Assembly: GCA_038325765.1 (NCBI GenBank)
Contig: JBBQJI010000007.1
Location: forward strand, 1-64,000
Direction: 5' to 3'
Source of the DNA: Xiheibacterium sp038325765
Lineage (GTDB): Bacteria; Myxococcota_A; Polyangia; Nannocystales; Nannocystaceae
Length of the DNA: 64,000 nt
In this document: piece after piece, positions 44,798 through 53,684 of the stretch
Layout of the letters: every line of letters begins with the position of its first letter
How positions within the stretch are numbered: the first letter of the stretch is position 1
Program-made: the position numbers and the translations under genes
Notes under the pieces: generated by a model
Seen by the model: only the letters and a program-made list of their open reading frames with translations
What the model was told of the DNA's origin: nothing
Database searches by the model: none

Positions 44798-46167
44798 GAC
44801 TCGGCATCGGAGTCCCGGTCATCGCGCTCGCGCTCGCGCCGGCCTGCGCGTCGGTGAACCCGACCAAGCCCCGCGGCACGGTCGACGACCTCGTCGAGAA
44901 CCGGACCGGCTACAGCGGCGTGGTGAGTGCCGAGCAGGACGACCGCAGCCGCGCCGAGGTGCGCGAGCGGGTCGCCGAGCTGGTGGCAGAGCCGCTCACC
45001 TTGGATCGCGCGGTCCAGATCGCGCTGCTCAACAACCGCGGGCTGCGGGCCGTGCTCGAGGATCTCGGCGTCGCCCAGGCCGATCTCGTGCAAGCCGGCC
45101 TGCTGCAGAATCCCACCATCGCCGGTGATCTGGTGATCTCCTCCACCGGCAACGGTCTGGGCGGCGGACTCTCGCTCACCCAGAGCCTGATCAGCGTGTT
45201 CCTGATACCGGCCCAGCGGCGCATGGCCAAACGCCAGCTCGCGCACGCGGTGGTGACCGTCGGGCAGGCGGCGCTGGTGCTCACCCGCGACGTGCGCGTG
45301 GCGTACCTGCACGCGATCGCGGCCGAGCGCGCGCTGCAGCTGCAGCGCGGGATGGTCCAGGCCGCCGAGGTCGCCGACGAGCTCGCGCAGAGCCAGTTCG
45401 ACGCCGGCAACGTGGCGCCGCTCGACCGTCAGCTGTTCGCCGCCGCGCTCGACCGCGCGCGCGTCGAGTGGGCGGACGCCCAGCTCGAGGCCACTGTGGC
45501 CCGCGAGGAGTTGACGCGCCTGCTCGGGTTGTGGGGCGACGACGTGGGCTGGACGTTGGCCGACGCGATCCCGGCCCTGCCCGCCAATGACGCCGATCTC
45601 GGCGCGCTCGAGCAGCGCGCCGTCGATCAGCGTCTCGATCTCTCGGCGTCGCGCGTCGAGATCGAGGCCATCGAGTACTCGCTCGGCCTGCGCCGCCGCG
45701 GGATCATCAGCGGCATCGACGTCGGTGCCGTCGCCCAGAACGAGGTCGGCGACGACGAGGGCCACGAGTGGGTGATCGGCCCGTCGATCTCGCTGCAGCT
45801 CCCGCTGTTCGATCCCGGTCACGCCGATCTGGCGCGCATCCGTGCCTATCTCCGCCAGGCGCAGCACCGGCTTCAGGATGCGGCGATCGGCGTGCGATCC
45901 GAGGTCCGTATCCGCCGCGAGCAGCTGGTCGCCGCCAGGCGCAAGGTCGAGTACTACCGCGGGACGATCCTCCCGCGGACCGAGGAGATCACCGCGCTGA
46001 CCCTGCGACAGTACAACGCGATGCTGATCGGGACGTACCAGCTGCTCGAGACACGCACGGATCAGTTCGAGGCGCGGCGCGGGTACGTCGAGGCGCTCCG
46101 GGAGTACTGGGTCGCCCACAGCGAGCTGGAGCTCGCCGTGGGCGGACGGCTGCCGCGGGGCAGCTGA
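44794..46167 (+). CDS. TolC-family outer-membrane factor of the copper cluster
   Basis: 457 residues from ATG 44794. A lipobox (LAPAC) at the end of the signal suggests a lipidated factor, as in CusC-type proteins. Two long helical repeats follow (LTLDRAVQIALLNNRGLRAV, WVIGPSISLQLPLFDPG), with the conserved ALLNNRGL opening. It should form the outer-membrane channel of a tripartite pump, but no RND or adaptor genes are adjacent. Operon overlap with the lipoprotein and oxidase genes argues for metal efflux. Confidence 0.9.
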   Translation: MRLGIGVPVIALALAPACASVNPTKPRGTVDDLVENRTGYSGVVSAEQDDRSRAEVRERVAELVAEPLTLDRAVQIALLNNRGLRAVLEDLGVAQADLVQAGLLQNPTIAGDLVISSTGNGLGGGLSLTQSLISVFLIPAQRRMAKRQLAHAVVTVGQAALVLTRDVRVAYLHAIAAERALQLQRGMVQAAEVADELAQSQFDAGNVAPLDRQLFAAALDRARVEWADAQLEATVAREELTRLLGLWGDDVGWTLADAIPALPANDADLGALEQRAVDQRLDLSASRVEIEAIEYSLGLRRRGIISGIDVGAVAQNEVGDDEGHEWVIGPSISLQLPLFDPGHADLARIRAYLRQAQHRLQDAAIGVRSEVRIRREQLVAARRKVEYYRGTILPRTEEITALTLRQYNAMLIGTYQLLETRTDQFEARRGYVEALREYWVAHSELELAVGGRLPRGS

Positions 46168-46171
46168 GAGG

Positions 46172-46771
46172 TCACGGGACCGGCGCAGCGGCGGGAGGCT
46201 GCGCGCCGGTCTGCGCGTTTGGCTTCGCGCCGGCAGGCGGCGTCGCGGAGTCCGACATGCTGCTGATCGATCGCGTGTTGCCGCCCATCTCGCTGATGGA
46301 GTTGCCGCGGGGCTCGTCCATGTCGCTGATCGGATCGCCCGGGACAGCGTACACGTCGTTGACCTCGTTCGCGTCGAGGGGGGGGGCGTCGTTGGTGGTG
46401 CCGAAGGCCGCCGGCGCGAGCAATCCGTCGCGTGGCGGGGCGCCGTGCTGTGCGCCCGCCGGCGCCACCGCGGCGCCCTGCTGTGCATCCGCCGGCGCTA
46501 CGGCGGCGCCCTGCTGTGCGCCCGCCGGCGCCACCGCGGCGCCCTGCTGTGCGCCCGCCGGCGCCACGGCGGCGGGCGGTGCGAGCGCTACGCCATCGTT
46601 CGCCGGGTCACTGGCCTTTGGCGTGTCGATCGGCTGCGCGCTGCGATCGTCGGGCCCGCCCACCGGCATGGTCACCGGCGCGCTGGCGGGCGTCGGCGGC
46701 GGCGCCTGGTCGCATGCGGGTACGCTCAGGATCGCAGCGCAGCACATCGAACGGATGATGATCGGTGACAT
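46172..46771 (-). CDS. repeat-containing lipoprotein
   Basis: 199 residues from ATG 46771. The signal MSPIIIRSMCCAAILSVPAC has a VPAC lipobox. The mature protein is Ala/Pro/Gly-rich and contains four copies of an 11-residue repeat (AVAPAGAQQGA) at about 67-110. After it come Asp/Asn/Ser-rich segments (SEMGGNTRSISSMSDS). It is likely an unstructured surface or spacer lipoprotein. It is on the same strand as the Dlt-like operon but separated from it by 145 bases, so membership is doubtful. Confidence 0.7.
   Translation of the reverse strand: MSPIIIRSMCCAAILSVPACDQAPPPTPASAPVTMPVGGPDDRSAQPIDTPKASDPANDGVALAPPAAVAPAGAQQGAAVAPAGAQQGAAVAPADAQQGAAVAPAGAQHGAPPRDGLLAPAAFGTTNDAPPLDANEVNDVYAVPGDPISDMDEPRGNSISEMGGNTRSISSMSDSATPPAGAKPNAQTGAQPPAAAPVP
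46440..46571. repeat. four 33-base tandem repeats inside the lipoprotein gene
   Basis: Four in-frame units of 33 bases encode the AVAPAGAQQGA peptide. Units 2 and 4 carry point changes. Copy number could vary without breaking the frame. Confidence 0.9.
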
Positions 46772-46916
46772 GGGGGCCTCGACTCCCACACACCGTTCAT
46801 CACCAGGACCGCCCTGCAACGTCGCGGCCGACACGCGCGGGCGTCACCCCCGCGGCGTTGGGATCGCGCGTTTCGGCGCGTCCGCGTCGCGGCCACGACG
46901 CGCGACGCGGAGCCGG

Positions 46917-47822
46917 TCAGAGCTTCGCGCAGTCGCAGCTCCAGTTCGCAGGGAGCTGTGGACACACCACCTGCGCGACGATCCGATGACCGTCGCTGTT
47001 CGGGTGCACGCCGTCGAAGCCGCGCAGCGCGGCCTTCATGAACCACTGCGGCACCGCGGCCGCACGCTGGGCATCCGCCTCGAGCACCAACGCGCGGGTG
47101 GCCCCGTCGTCGCCGGCGTGCGCCTTCGCCCAGCGGCGATCGGCGAGCAGTGCCGCACGCATCTTCGCGACGTCACCGATCTCCGCGGCCGAGTCTCGCA
47201 GCGGCGAGTCGTAGAGATCCACCGCGACCTCGGGGCGCGCGGCCGCCTTGGCGCCGAGCGCAGTCACGGCATCGAGACGACCCATCACGAAGTCGGTGAC
47301 GAGCTGCGTCGCGTCGCGGCGCGACAGCCCCTCGAGCCCCTGGTGCTGCTTGGCGTCGGCGCTGCCCCACGGCGTGGGCGTGAGCGCGACGGTGCGATAG
47401 CCCTTGTCGTGCGCGAGGGCGAAGATGTTCTCGAGGTGGAGATTCGCCGACTCCGGCGCGTAGAGGTTGTTCACGCCCGCGGCCATCAGCACCCAGTGCT
47501 CTTGCCCCTCGGTCTTGGGCTTGACCGCAGAGTTGGCGAGCACCTGCTGCTTGAAGCGCTGCTTGAGCGCGAACACCCCGAGGCCGGTCTTGCTGAGATT
47601 CTGCACCTCGATCGCGCTGCACACCTCTTCGAGGCGCTCGTGGTAGGGCCGCTTCTGGTAGGCGCCGACCGAGCCCGCGAGCACCACGACCTTGACCGGG
47701 CGGTCGTCCTTGCGAAAGCGCCACGTGGGCGGACCGTCGTCGTCACCAACTCCGGCGGCGAGGGTGGCGAGGGTGGCGAGGAGCACGGGGGAGAGCGCGA
47801 AGAGCAGCGGCACGCCCCGCAT
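46917..47822 (-). CDS. SGNH-type secreted hydrolase-like protein
   Basis: 301 residues from ATG 47822. The signal is MRGVPLLFALSPVLLATLATL. The protein has an SGNH/GDSL outline: block I is VVLAGSVGAYQKR (Ser present, Asp of GDS absent), block III is GVNN in LMAAGVNNLYAP, and block V is DGVHPNSDGHR with the Asp-x-x-His pair. It is therefore a divergent member, possibly an acyl or sulfate ester hydrolase or transferase acting in the periplasm. It is the last gene of the MBOAT/adenylation operon, 24 bases after the preceding SGNH gene. Confidence 0.8.
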   Translation of the reverse strand: MRGVPLLFALSPVLLATLATLAAGVGDDDGPPTWRFRKDDRPVKVVVLAGSVGAYQKRPYHERLEEVCSAIEVQNLSKTGLGVFALKQRFKQQVLANSAVKPKTEGQEHWVLMAAGVNNLYAPESANLHLENIFALAHDKGYRTVALTPTPWGSADAKQHQGLEGLSRRDATQLVTDFVMGRLDAVTALGAKAAARPEVAVDLYDSPLRDSAAEIGDVAKMRAALLADRRWAKAHAGDDGATRALVLEADAQRAAAVPQWFMKAALRGFDGVHPNSDGHRIVAQVVCPQLPANWSCDCAKL

Positions 47823-47846
47823 GCTGAAACCGCCGGGGTGCGGCGG

Positions 47847-49325
47847 TCAACCTTCCGGCGTAGATCCGGGTGCGGCGAGGCGGTGGCGCACGTACTCGTG
47901 CACGATCGCGTCATAGATCCAGCCGCCCAGCACCACGTTGCCGGCGTGGGTGAGGTGCTTGAGATCGCCGGCCGCGAGCGGAGGATCCTTGGCGCGCCAG
48001 CGTTTTGCACTGCCGACGCCGCCCATCGCCGCATAGGTGTCGAAGAACGCACAGCCCGCGCGCGCTGCGGCCTGCCGGTGCGACTCGGTCACATTCGCCA
48101 TGTGTTCGGCCTCGACCTCGTGGGTCCAGGTGCGACCACGATCGCTGATGCCGACGACCAGGCACGCGGCGTCCGGCTTGCCGGCGAGGACCCGCTCGAT
48201 CGACTCGGCGAACTCGTCGGTGTACTGCGCGACGTCGAGCTTGCCGGTCGCGAAGCGACGCAGATCGTTGCCGCCGTACGTGAACACCACGAGGTGCGGA
48301 TCGCGGCGCGCGATCTGACCCTTGATGTGGTCCTCGCCCCACGCCAGCATGCGCTTGGTGAACGCGCCGAGCATGCTGAACTGATCCCACACCACGCCGG
48401 GGCCATCGGTCTCGAGCACCACGCCATAGGCGCGGACCGGCGCGCCATAGGGGTGGATGTCGATCTCGTGTGCGCCCGGCTCGACGTCGATGGCGTGCCA
48501 GCGATCTTCGAGCGCGGCCGCGCGGGTGTCGAGGATCTCGGGCTCCTTGCCGTCGACGCGCACCGCGAGCTTGCCGCCCTGCGGTGTCGCGGCGTACCAG
48601 ACTTCCAGCCGCGAGGCGGTGCTGCCAAAGCCCTCGCGCCGCGTCGCGACGGTCGTGCGGGCCGAAGCGGTGGAGGTGAACGTCACGCCCCCCAGGCCGT
48701 AGTGGCCGTCCTTGCGACACAGGTGCGCGATGTAGCAGTGCTCCCAGCCGCGGCCGTCGAGCAGCACGGAGCGGTGCATGTAGTTGGTCATGTAGCGCTG
48801 CATCAGCACCAGACCCGCGCCGCCATCGCCGAAGCGGGTCTGGAATCGATCGCGCAGCACGCCGGTGAGATCGTCCATCCCGATCATCGATGCGCCGAAG
48901 TGGAGCACGCGCGCGATCGCCTGCGTGCCGTCGTCGACCCTCGCGAGCTGCTCGAAGAACGGCGCGAGCTCCTCGGGGAATTCGATCGGGTGATGCGGAG
49001 TGGTGTCGTCGCCCGCCCGCGGTGTCCAGCGCGGCGTCGTCGGCGTGGCCCCCGGCGGTCCGGACGCGGTGGGCCCGGACGCGGTGGGCCCGGATGCGGT
49101 GGGCCCGGACGCGGTGGGCCCGGACGCGGTGGGCCCGGACGCGGTGGGCCCGGATGCGGTGGGCCCGGTCCCGCTGGCCCCGGTCCCGGGCCCGGTCGCG
49201 GTCCTCGCGGTCTCCGCCCGTGCCGCGACGTGGGTCGGGTCGGCCGACGCCGAATGTCGGGCGCAGCCGCCGGCCACGAGCACCGCCGCGATGACGACCG
49301 AGCGACGTCCATACCCGGTAATCAC
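47847..49325 (-). CDS. SGNH-type lipoprotein, paralogue of the one at 52130
   Basis: 492 residues from GTG 49325, whose GTGA overlaps the sulfotransferase stop. The lipobox is VAGGC. A low-complexity stalk of seven TASGP repeats (about 54-88) lifts the enzyme domain off the membrane. The domain shares ordered blocks with the SGNH protein at 52130-53674: RFGDGGAG, CRKDGHYGLGGV, EDRWHAIDVEPG, YGGND, FFDTYAAMGG and DLKH. Block I reads HFGASMIGMD, keeping the Ser but with Ala for the Asp of GDS. It probably acts on polysaccharide-bound acyl groups, as DltD/AlgX-type SGNH proteins do. Confidence 0.85.
   Translation of the reverse strand: MITGYGRRSVVIAAVLVAGGCARHSASADPTHVAARAETARTATGPGTGASGTGPTASGPTASGPTASGPTASGPTASGPTASGPTASGPPGATPTTPRWTPRAGDDTTPHHPIEFPEELAPFFEQLARVDDGTQAIARVLHFGASMIGMDDLTGVLRDRFQTRFGDGGAGLVLMQRYMTNYMHRSVLLDGRGWEHCYIAHLCRKDGHYGLGGVTFTSTASARTTVATRREGFGSTASRLEVWYAATPQGGKLAVRVDGKEPEILDTRAAALEDRWHAIDVEPGAHEIDIHPYGAPVRAYGVVLETDGPGVVWDQFSMLGAFTKRMLAWGEDHIKGQIARRDPHLVVFTYGGNDLRRFATGKLDVAQYTDEFAESIERVLAGKPDAACLVVGISDRGRTWTHEVEAEHMANVTESHRQAAARAGCAFFDTYAAMGGVGSAKRWRAKDPPLAAGDLKHLTHAGNVVLGGWIYDAIVHEYVRHRLAAPGSTPEG
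49061..49165. repeat. seven 15-base tandem repeats in the SGNH gene
   Basis: Seven head-to-tail units of CGGACGCGGTGGGCC (two with a C-to-T change) encode a TASGP stalk on the minus strand. The unit length keeps the frame whatever the copy number. Confidence 0.95.
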
Positions 49326-50221
49326 GACGTCGGCCTCCGCATGCGCTGGACCATGAGCCCCAGCTCGTAGCGACGTTGGGCGTCATCGGTGGCGGTGTCG
49401 ATCGGCACCGCGCCGTAGCCCAGCCGCACCAACGTGGGGTTGCACAGCTCGGCCAGGCGCGCGCGCGCAGCCGCAGGTAGCCGCCGCCACCGGTCGACGC
49501 TCGAATCGTCGATCGTGGCCCGACCATAGGTCTTCCAGTCGCCGAAGCCGACCTCGCCGAGCTCGGCGAGCGCCCGCGCGAGCACCCCTTCGTCGGCGCG
49601 CGCGCCGAGTCGCGCAAGCAGATCGGCGATCACCGCCGCCGGCTCGCGGACCAGATCCTCGTAGCGCAGCGCGATCGCCCCGGGCTCGTCGGCGGCGAGC
49701 TCGGCCACCGCACCCGCGGCGTCGATCCACGCCTGCGCGAAGGCCTCGAGCGGATCCGGGTGGCGCCGCACATAGGCGTGGAGCTCGTCGACGTATCCGC
49801 CGGTCTTGTGCACGAGCTCCTCGAGGCTGGCGATGACGTCGAGCCCCTGCCGCTGCAAGCACACGAACTGCACGTGGCCGGCACACAGGCGCCGGATCGC
49901 CGGCACGTGGAACGCATCGAAGGCGGTCTTGAGCGCCCAGCGCCGCTTGTCGTGGCGGCGGGCGAAGTCGTCGGCGAAGCCGAACACGAACGCGCGCAGT
50001 CGGCTCAGCACCTCGGCCTCGTCGAAGCCCGCGAAGCCCAGGCCGGCCACGGCGCCGATCGGCAGACCCGGCGAGAACCGGTCCTCGTGGAGGAACCGCG
50101 CCGCGCCGCTCAGCAGATAGGTCTCGGGCGGCGCCGCGATGTCGGGGTGGGCGCCCAGGATGCGCCGCAGCAGCGTCGTGCCCGAGCGCGGCGGGCCCAA
50201 GATCACGATGCCGCGGGTCAC
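49322..50221 (-). CDS. PAPS-dependent sulfotransferase
   Basis: 299 residues from GTG 50221. The N-terminal P-loop ILGPPRSGTTLLRRIL binds the 5'-phosphosulfate of PAPS. CLQRQGLDVIASLEEL carries the Arg and Ser of the 3'-phosphate site, and RYEDLVREPAAVI is the usual C-terminal motif. There is no signal peptide, so it is cytoplasmic. It is coupled by GTGA overlaps to the carrier-protein gene upstream and the SGNH gene downstream, so its substrate is probably the carrier-bound acyl group or a related envelope precursor. Sulfotransferases are not part of known Dlt systems. Confidence 0.92.
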   Translation of the reverse strand: MTRGIVILGPPRSGTTLLRRILGAHPDIAAPPETYLLSGAARFLHEDRFSPGLPIGAVAGLGFAGFDEAEVLSRLRAFVFGFADDFARRHDKRRWALKTAFDAFHVPAIRRLCAGHVQFVCLQRQGLDVIASLEELVHKTGGYVDELHAYVRRHPDPLEAFAQAWIDAAGAVAELAADEPGAIALRYEDLVREPAAVIADLLARLGARADEGVLARALAELGEVGFGDWKTYGRATIDDSSVDRWRRLPAAARARLAELCNPTLVRLGYGAVPIDTATDDAQRRYELGLMVQRMRRPTS

Positions 50222-50463
50222 TTCGGCTCCCGCGCGGCCGCGAACGCCATGATCCTCGCGATCGAGTCGAAGTTGTCGAGATCGACGTCTTCGGGCCCGA
50301 GCTTCGCGCCGGTGTGGCTCTGCAAGAAGAGCAGCAGCTCGACCATCGCGAAGGAGTCGATCACGCCGGTCGAGAACAACGGCGCGTCGTCGCCGAGCGC
50401 CCGCAGATCGGTGCGGACGTGGCGCTGCAGGTACTCGAGGAGGGCGTCCTTGGTCAGCGTCAT
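50218..50463 (-). CDS. acyl/peptidyl carrier protein (DltC-like)
   Basis: 81 residues from ATG 50463. It is a typical carrier protein with the phosphopantetheine site Ser37 in GVIDSFAMVELLLFLQ. The first helix is LTKDALLEYLQRHV. It lies between the adenylation enzyme and the sulfotransferase genes, overlapping the latter. It most likely carries the activated residue as a thioester for delivery to the MBOAT protein, as DltC does. Confidence 0.92.
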   Translation of the reverse strand: MTLTKDALLEYLQRHVRTDLRALGDDAPLFSTGVIDSFAMVELLLFLQSHTGAKLGPEDVDLDNFDSIARIMAFAAAREPK

Positions 50464-50506
50464 GGCGCGCGCGGAGTCTAACAGGATGCGATCGGCGACG
50501 CGCCTT

Positions 50507-52105
50507 TCAGCCGCGTGTGCGCAGCCATGTCACCAGCGCCGCCCTGTCGACCTTGCCGTTGTCGTTGAGGGGGAAGCGATCGAGGATCACGATCTCCTTG
50601 GGCACCATGTAGGCCGGCAGACGCTCGGCGAGCGTGCGCAGCAGCGCATGGACGTCGCCGTCGGCAACGTCGATGAAGGCCACAACACCATCGGCGCCGC
50701 CGGTCTGGGCGAGCGGCCAGCCGGTGGCGATCGCGGTGGGCAGGCCGCCGACATCGCGCAGCGTCGCCTCGATCTCGCCGAGCTCTACACGGTAGCCGCG
50801 GATCTTCATCTGGTCGTCGATACGGCCGAGAAAGTGCAGCGGCCGGCGGTCCCGGGCGGGACGCACCACCTTGTCGCCGGTGCGGTAGTAGAGCTCGTCG
50901 CCGTCGGGCGGGCGCACGAACACGGCGGCGGTGCGCTCGGCATCGTCGAGGTAGCCCAACGCGACCTGCGGGCCGGCGACGATGAGCTCACCGGTGTGGC
51001 CCGGCGCGACGTCGTGCAGCGCAGCGTCGACCACCCGCGCATGCATCCCGGGCAGCGGCGCGCCGATCGGCACCACGCCGTGGCCGTCGTCGTCACCATC
51101 ACCATGCCCGACGCCACACCGGTGCACGGTGCAGGCGAGCGTGAGCTCGGTGGGACCGTAGAGGTTCTCGACGATGGATCCAGGCGCCGCGGTGGCCCAC
51201 GCCTGGGCCACCGCGGTAGGCAGCGCCTCACCGCAGAACAACGACCACCGCAGGCGCTCGAACGCCCCGGGCACCAGGGCGCCGGCCTGCATCATCAGTC
51301 GCACCGCCGACGGCACCGAGAACCACACCGTGAGCCCGGCATCGGCGACATACCGTGCCGGCATCAGCCGCGCGCGCGCATCGGGACAACACACGCAACC
51401 GCCGACCTGCCACGCCGCGAACATGTCGAACAGCGACAGATCGAAGGTGGGCTCGAACATGTGCGAGAAACGATCGTCGGGGGCGAGCCCGTAGCGCTCG
51501 ACCACGACGTCGATGAAGTGGGCGATGTTGCGGTGGGCGACCATCACGCCCTTGGGCACGCCGGTGCTGCCCGAGGTGAACAGGAGATAGGCGACGTCGT
51601 CGGCGCCCACGACGGGGGGTCGCCACGTCACCGCCGGCCGCAGCCCATCCGCACCCACGAAGACGTGCTGCGGGTGCCGGGCCGCGAGCGCGGCGTCTGT
51701 CGGACCGTCCGGCGCGACGACGACCATCGGCGTCGTCAGCTCCGCCAGCACGCCGGGCAGCGCCGCCATGCCGCTGCGATCGACCACCATGGTGCGGGCA
51801 CCGCTGCGCGCGATCATCGACCGCAGGCGCGCTGCCGGGTGGCTGGGCAGCAGCGGCACGTAGCCATCGCCCGCGCACGACGCCCCGAGGATGCCGGCGA
51901 ATGCCGTGACCGATCGCTGCGCGAGCACGCACGTGCGCCGCGGTGCGCCGTCGAAACGGTGTTGACCGAGCGTCGCGGCGATGGCCCGCACGCGCTCGAA
52001 CAGCGCCGCATAGGTGATCTCGACGCCATCGACCTGCAGCGCCGGCCTCCTCGGGTGATCGGCCGCCGACGCTACGAAGCCCTCGTACAGTGCGCGACTC
52101 GTCAT
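50507..52105 (-). CDS. stand-alone adenylation enzyme, DltA-like
   Basis: 532 residues from ATG 52105. All core motifs are present: LLFTSGSTGVPKG (about 175-187), YGPTE (316-320), YYRTGD, GRIDDQMKIRGYRVELGEIE and NGKVDR with the catalytic Lys. The Asp that binds an alpha-amino group is kept (PTFDLSLFD), so an amino acid is the likely substrate. The LFCGEALP segment (Cys291) is as in DltA, where this Cys matters for D-alanine choice. There is no condensation or thioesterase domain, so it should load the adjacent carrier protein. Substrate identity is unproven. Confidence 0.9.
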   Translation of the reverse strand: MTSRALYEGFVASAADHPRRPALQVDGVEITYAALFERVRAIAATLGQHRFDGAPRRTCVLAQRSVTAFAGILGASCAGDGYVPLLPSHPAARLRSMIARSGARTMVVDRSGMAALPGVLAELTTPMVVVAPDGPTDAALAARHPQHVFVGADGLRPAVTWRPPVVGADDVAYLLFTSGSTGVPKGVMVAHRNIAHFIDVVVERYGLAPDDRFSHMFEPTFDLSLFDMFAAWQVGGCVCCPDARARLMPARYVADAGLTVWFSVPSAVRLMMQAGALVPGAFERLRWSLFCGEALPTAVAQAWATAAPGSIVENLYGPTELTLACTVHRCGVGHGDGDDDGHGVVPIGAPLPGMHARVVDAALHDVAPGHTGELIVAGPQVALGYLDDAERTAAVFVRPPDGDELYYRTGDKVVRPARDRRPLHFLGRIDDQMKIRGYRVELGEIEATLRDVGGLPTAIATGWPLAQTGGADGVVAFIDVADGDVHALLRTLAERLPAYMVPKEIVILDRFPLNDNGKVDRAALVTWLRTRG

Positions 52106-52129
52106 GGTGGGCTCGTCATCATGGGCCCG

Positions 52130-53674
52130 TCATCGGGGAGGTGCCGAGATCGGCGCGTCGGTGCGCCGGCGATAGGCCACATAGGCCTGCACGATCGCGC
52201 GGTACAGCGCCTCGCCGATCACGCGGTGGCCCTGGGCGCTGGCGTGGCCCAGATCGCCGCCCATCAACCGTGGCTCGCGGTGGAACCATCGCCCGGCCGA
52301 GCCCTCGCCGCCCATCGCGGCGAAGGTGTCGAAGAACGCGCAGCCCTCGGCGAGCGCGGCCTCGCGCTGGGCGAGGACCATCGGTGCGACGACCGGCAGC
52401 GACTCGATGCGTACGCCCTTGCGGATGCCGTGATCGAGCGGCGACATCACCAGGCAGCCGACCTCGGGCCGCGCCTGCTTGAGGTGGCGGAGCACTCGGC
52501 GATACTCGGCTTCGTACTCGTCCATCGACATCGAACGGATCATGTCGTTGCCGCCGAAGGACAGCACCACGAGGTCGGCCTCGCGGTGGGCGAGCTGATC
52601 GCGGAGGTGGCCGGCATCGAACGCGAGCAGGCGGTTGGTGAACGAGCCGACCCACGAGATCGCGTCCCATGTCACGCCAGGCGCGGCGCGATCGAGGGTG
52701 ACGCCATACACACGCGTGCGGCCCAGGGCGCGGACCTCGAGCTTGTGCGGCCCCGGCTCGACGTCGATCGCGTGCCAGCGATCCTCGAGGGACTCCGCGC
52801 TGGTGTCGATCACCACGGGCTCGTCGCGATCGACCCGCAGACGGATACGACCGCCGCCGGGCTGGGCGGCGTACCACAACTCGAACCGCGACACCTCGCC
52901 GGCGCCGTTTTGTGCGTGCGGCGAGAAGGTGCTCTGCGCCCCACCGCTCGAGTTGGCCACGACGCCACCAAGGCCGTAGTGACCGTCCTTGCGGCAGCGC
53001 ATGATCACGAAGCAGTGCTCCCACTCGCCGTTGTGGCGGAAGCGGACGTCGCGATGCAGATACGACGCGTTGGGCGGCGTCATGAGGTGGAAACCGGCAC
53101 CGCCGTCGCCGAAGCGCTGCTGCATGCGGCGGCGGATCGCGCCCGGGATCCCGTCCATGCCGATCGACGAATCGCCCCAGTGCACGATACGTGTCGCGGC
53201 GCCCTCGTTGCCCCCGTCGCTACGCGCGAGCGCGGCGAAGAAGCCGTCGAGCTCGTCGCCGGACGCGAACTCGAGCGGTTGCGGTGCGGGCTTGCCGTCC
53301 TCGGGCAACGGCTCGTAGCGCGGCGCGGTGTCACCCGGACCCGCCACGACTGGACGACGGCGCTCGGCAATGGTCGGTGGCGCGTCTTCGGGCTCGGCCA
53401 GGACCTCGTCGGCGAGCGAGTCGACCGCGGCGAGGCGGGCAGCCTGCTCCGGCGGCGGCGCGTCCTCGAACGGCCGGCCCAACACGTTCCAGAACGGTAC
53501 CGGCTCGCCGGGCTTCCACGGCCGCAGCGCCGCGAAGCCCGGCACGACGTAGACGGCGATCAGGCACGCGACCACCACCACGAGCGCCGGTCCGACCTGG
53601 CGGAACATCGACCACCGCGGCACCGACGACACGTCGTCGGCGGGATCGCTCGGCAGTGGTGGCATCGCAGACAT
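52130..53674 (-). CDS. membrane-anchored SGNH hydrolase-like protein
   Basis: 514 residues from ATG 53674. An N-terminal membrane segment (ALVVVVACLIAVYVVPGF, about 29-46) leaves the rest in the periplasm. A linker runs to about 130. The domain has an SGNH block I HWGDSSIGMDGIPGAI with intact GDS, block III FGGND, and block V DLGHASAQGH with Asp and His. It is a paralogue of 47847-49325. It follows the MBOAT gene by 10 bases, the placement of DltD or AlgJ/X-type partners that pass acyl groups to polysaccharide. Confidence 0.87.
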   Translation of the reverse strand: MSAMPPLPSDPADDVSSVPRWSMFRQVGPALVVVVACLIAVYVVPGFAALRPWKPGEPVPFWNVLGRPFEDAPPPEQAARLAAVDSLADEVLAEPEDAPPTIAERRRPVVAGPGDTAPRYEPLPEDGKPAPQPLEFASGDELDGFFAALARSDGGNEGAATRIVHWGDSSIGMDGIPGAIRRRMQQRFGDGGAGFHLMTPPNASYLHRDVRFRHNGEWEHCFVIMRCRKDGHYGLGGVVANSSGGAQSTFSPHAQNGAGEVSRFELWYAAQPGGGRIRLRVDRDEPVVIDTSAESLEDRWHAIDVEPGPHKLEVRALGRTRVYGVTLDRAAPGVTWDAISWVGSFTNRLLAFDAGHLRDQLAHREADLVVLSFGGNDMIRSMSMDEYEAEYRRVLRHLKQARPEVGCLVMSPLDHGIRKGVRIESLPVVAPMVLAQREAALAEGCAFFDTFAAMGGEGSAGRWFHREPRLMGGDLGHASAQGHRVIGEALYRAIVQAYVAYRRRTDAPISAPPR

Positions 53675-53684
53675 GGGTGGCTGC

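Noticed and set aside
45768..49370. Plus-strand open frame of 1200 codons
   Set aside because: It is antisense to a TolC end, a lipoprotein and two SGNH genes with clear motifs. Its translation is low-complexity His/Arg/Ala, a GC-rich shadow.
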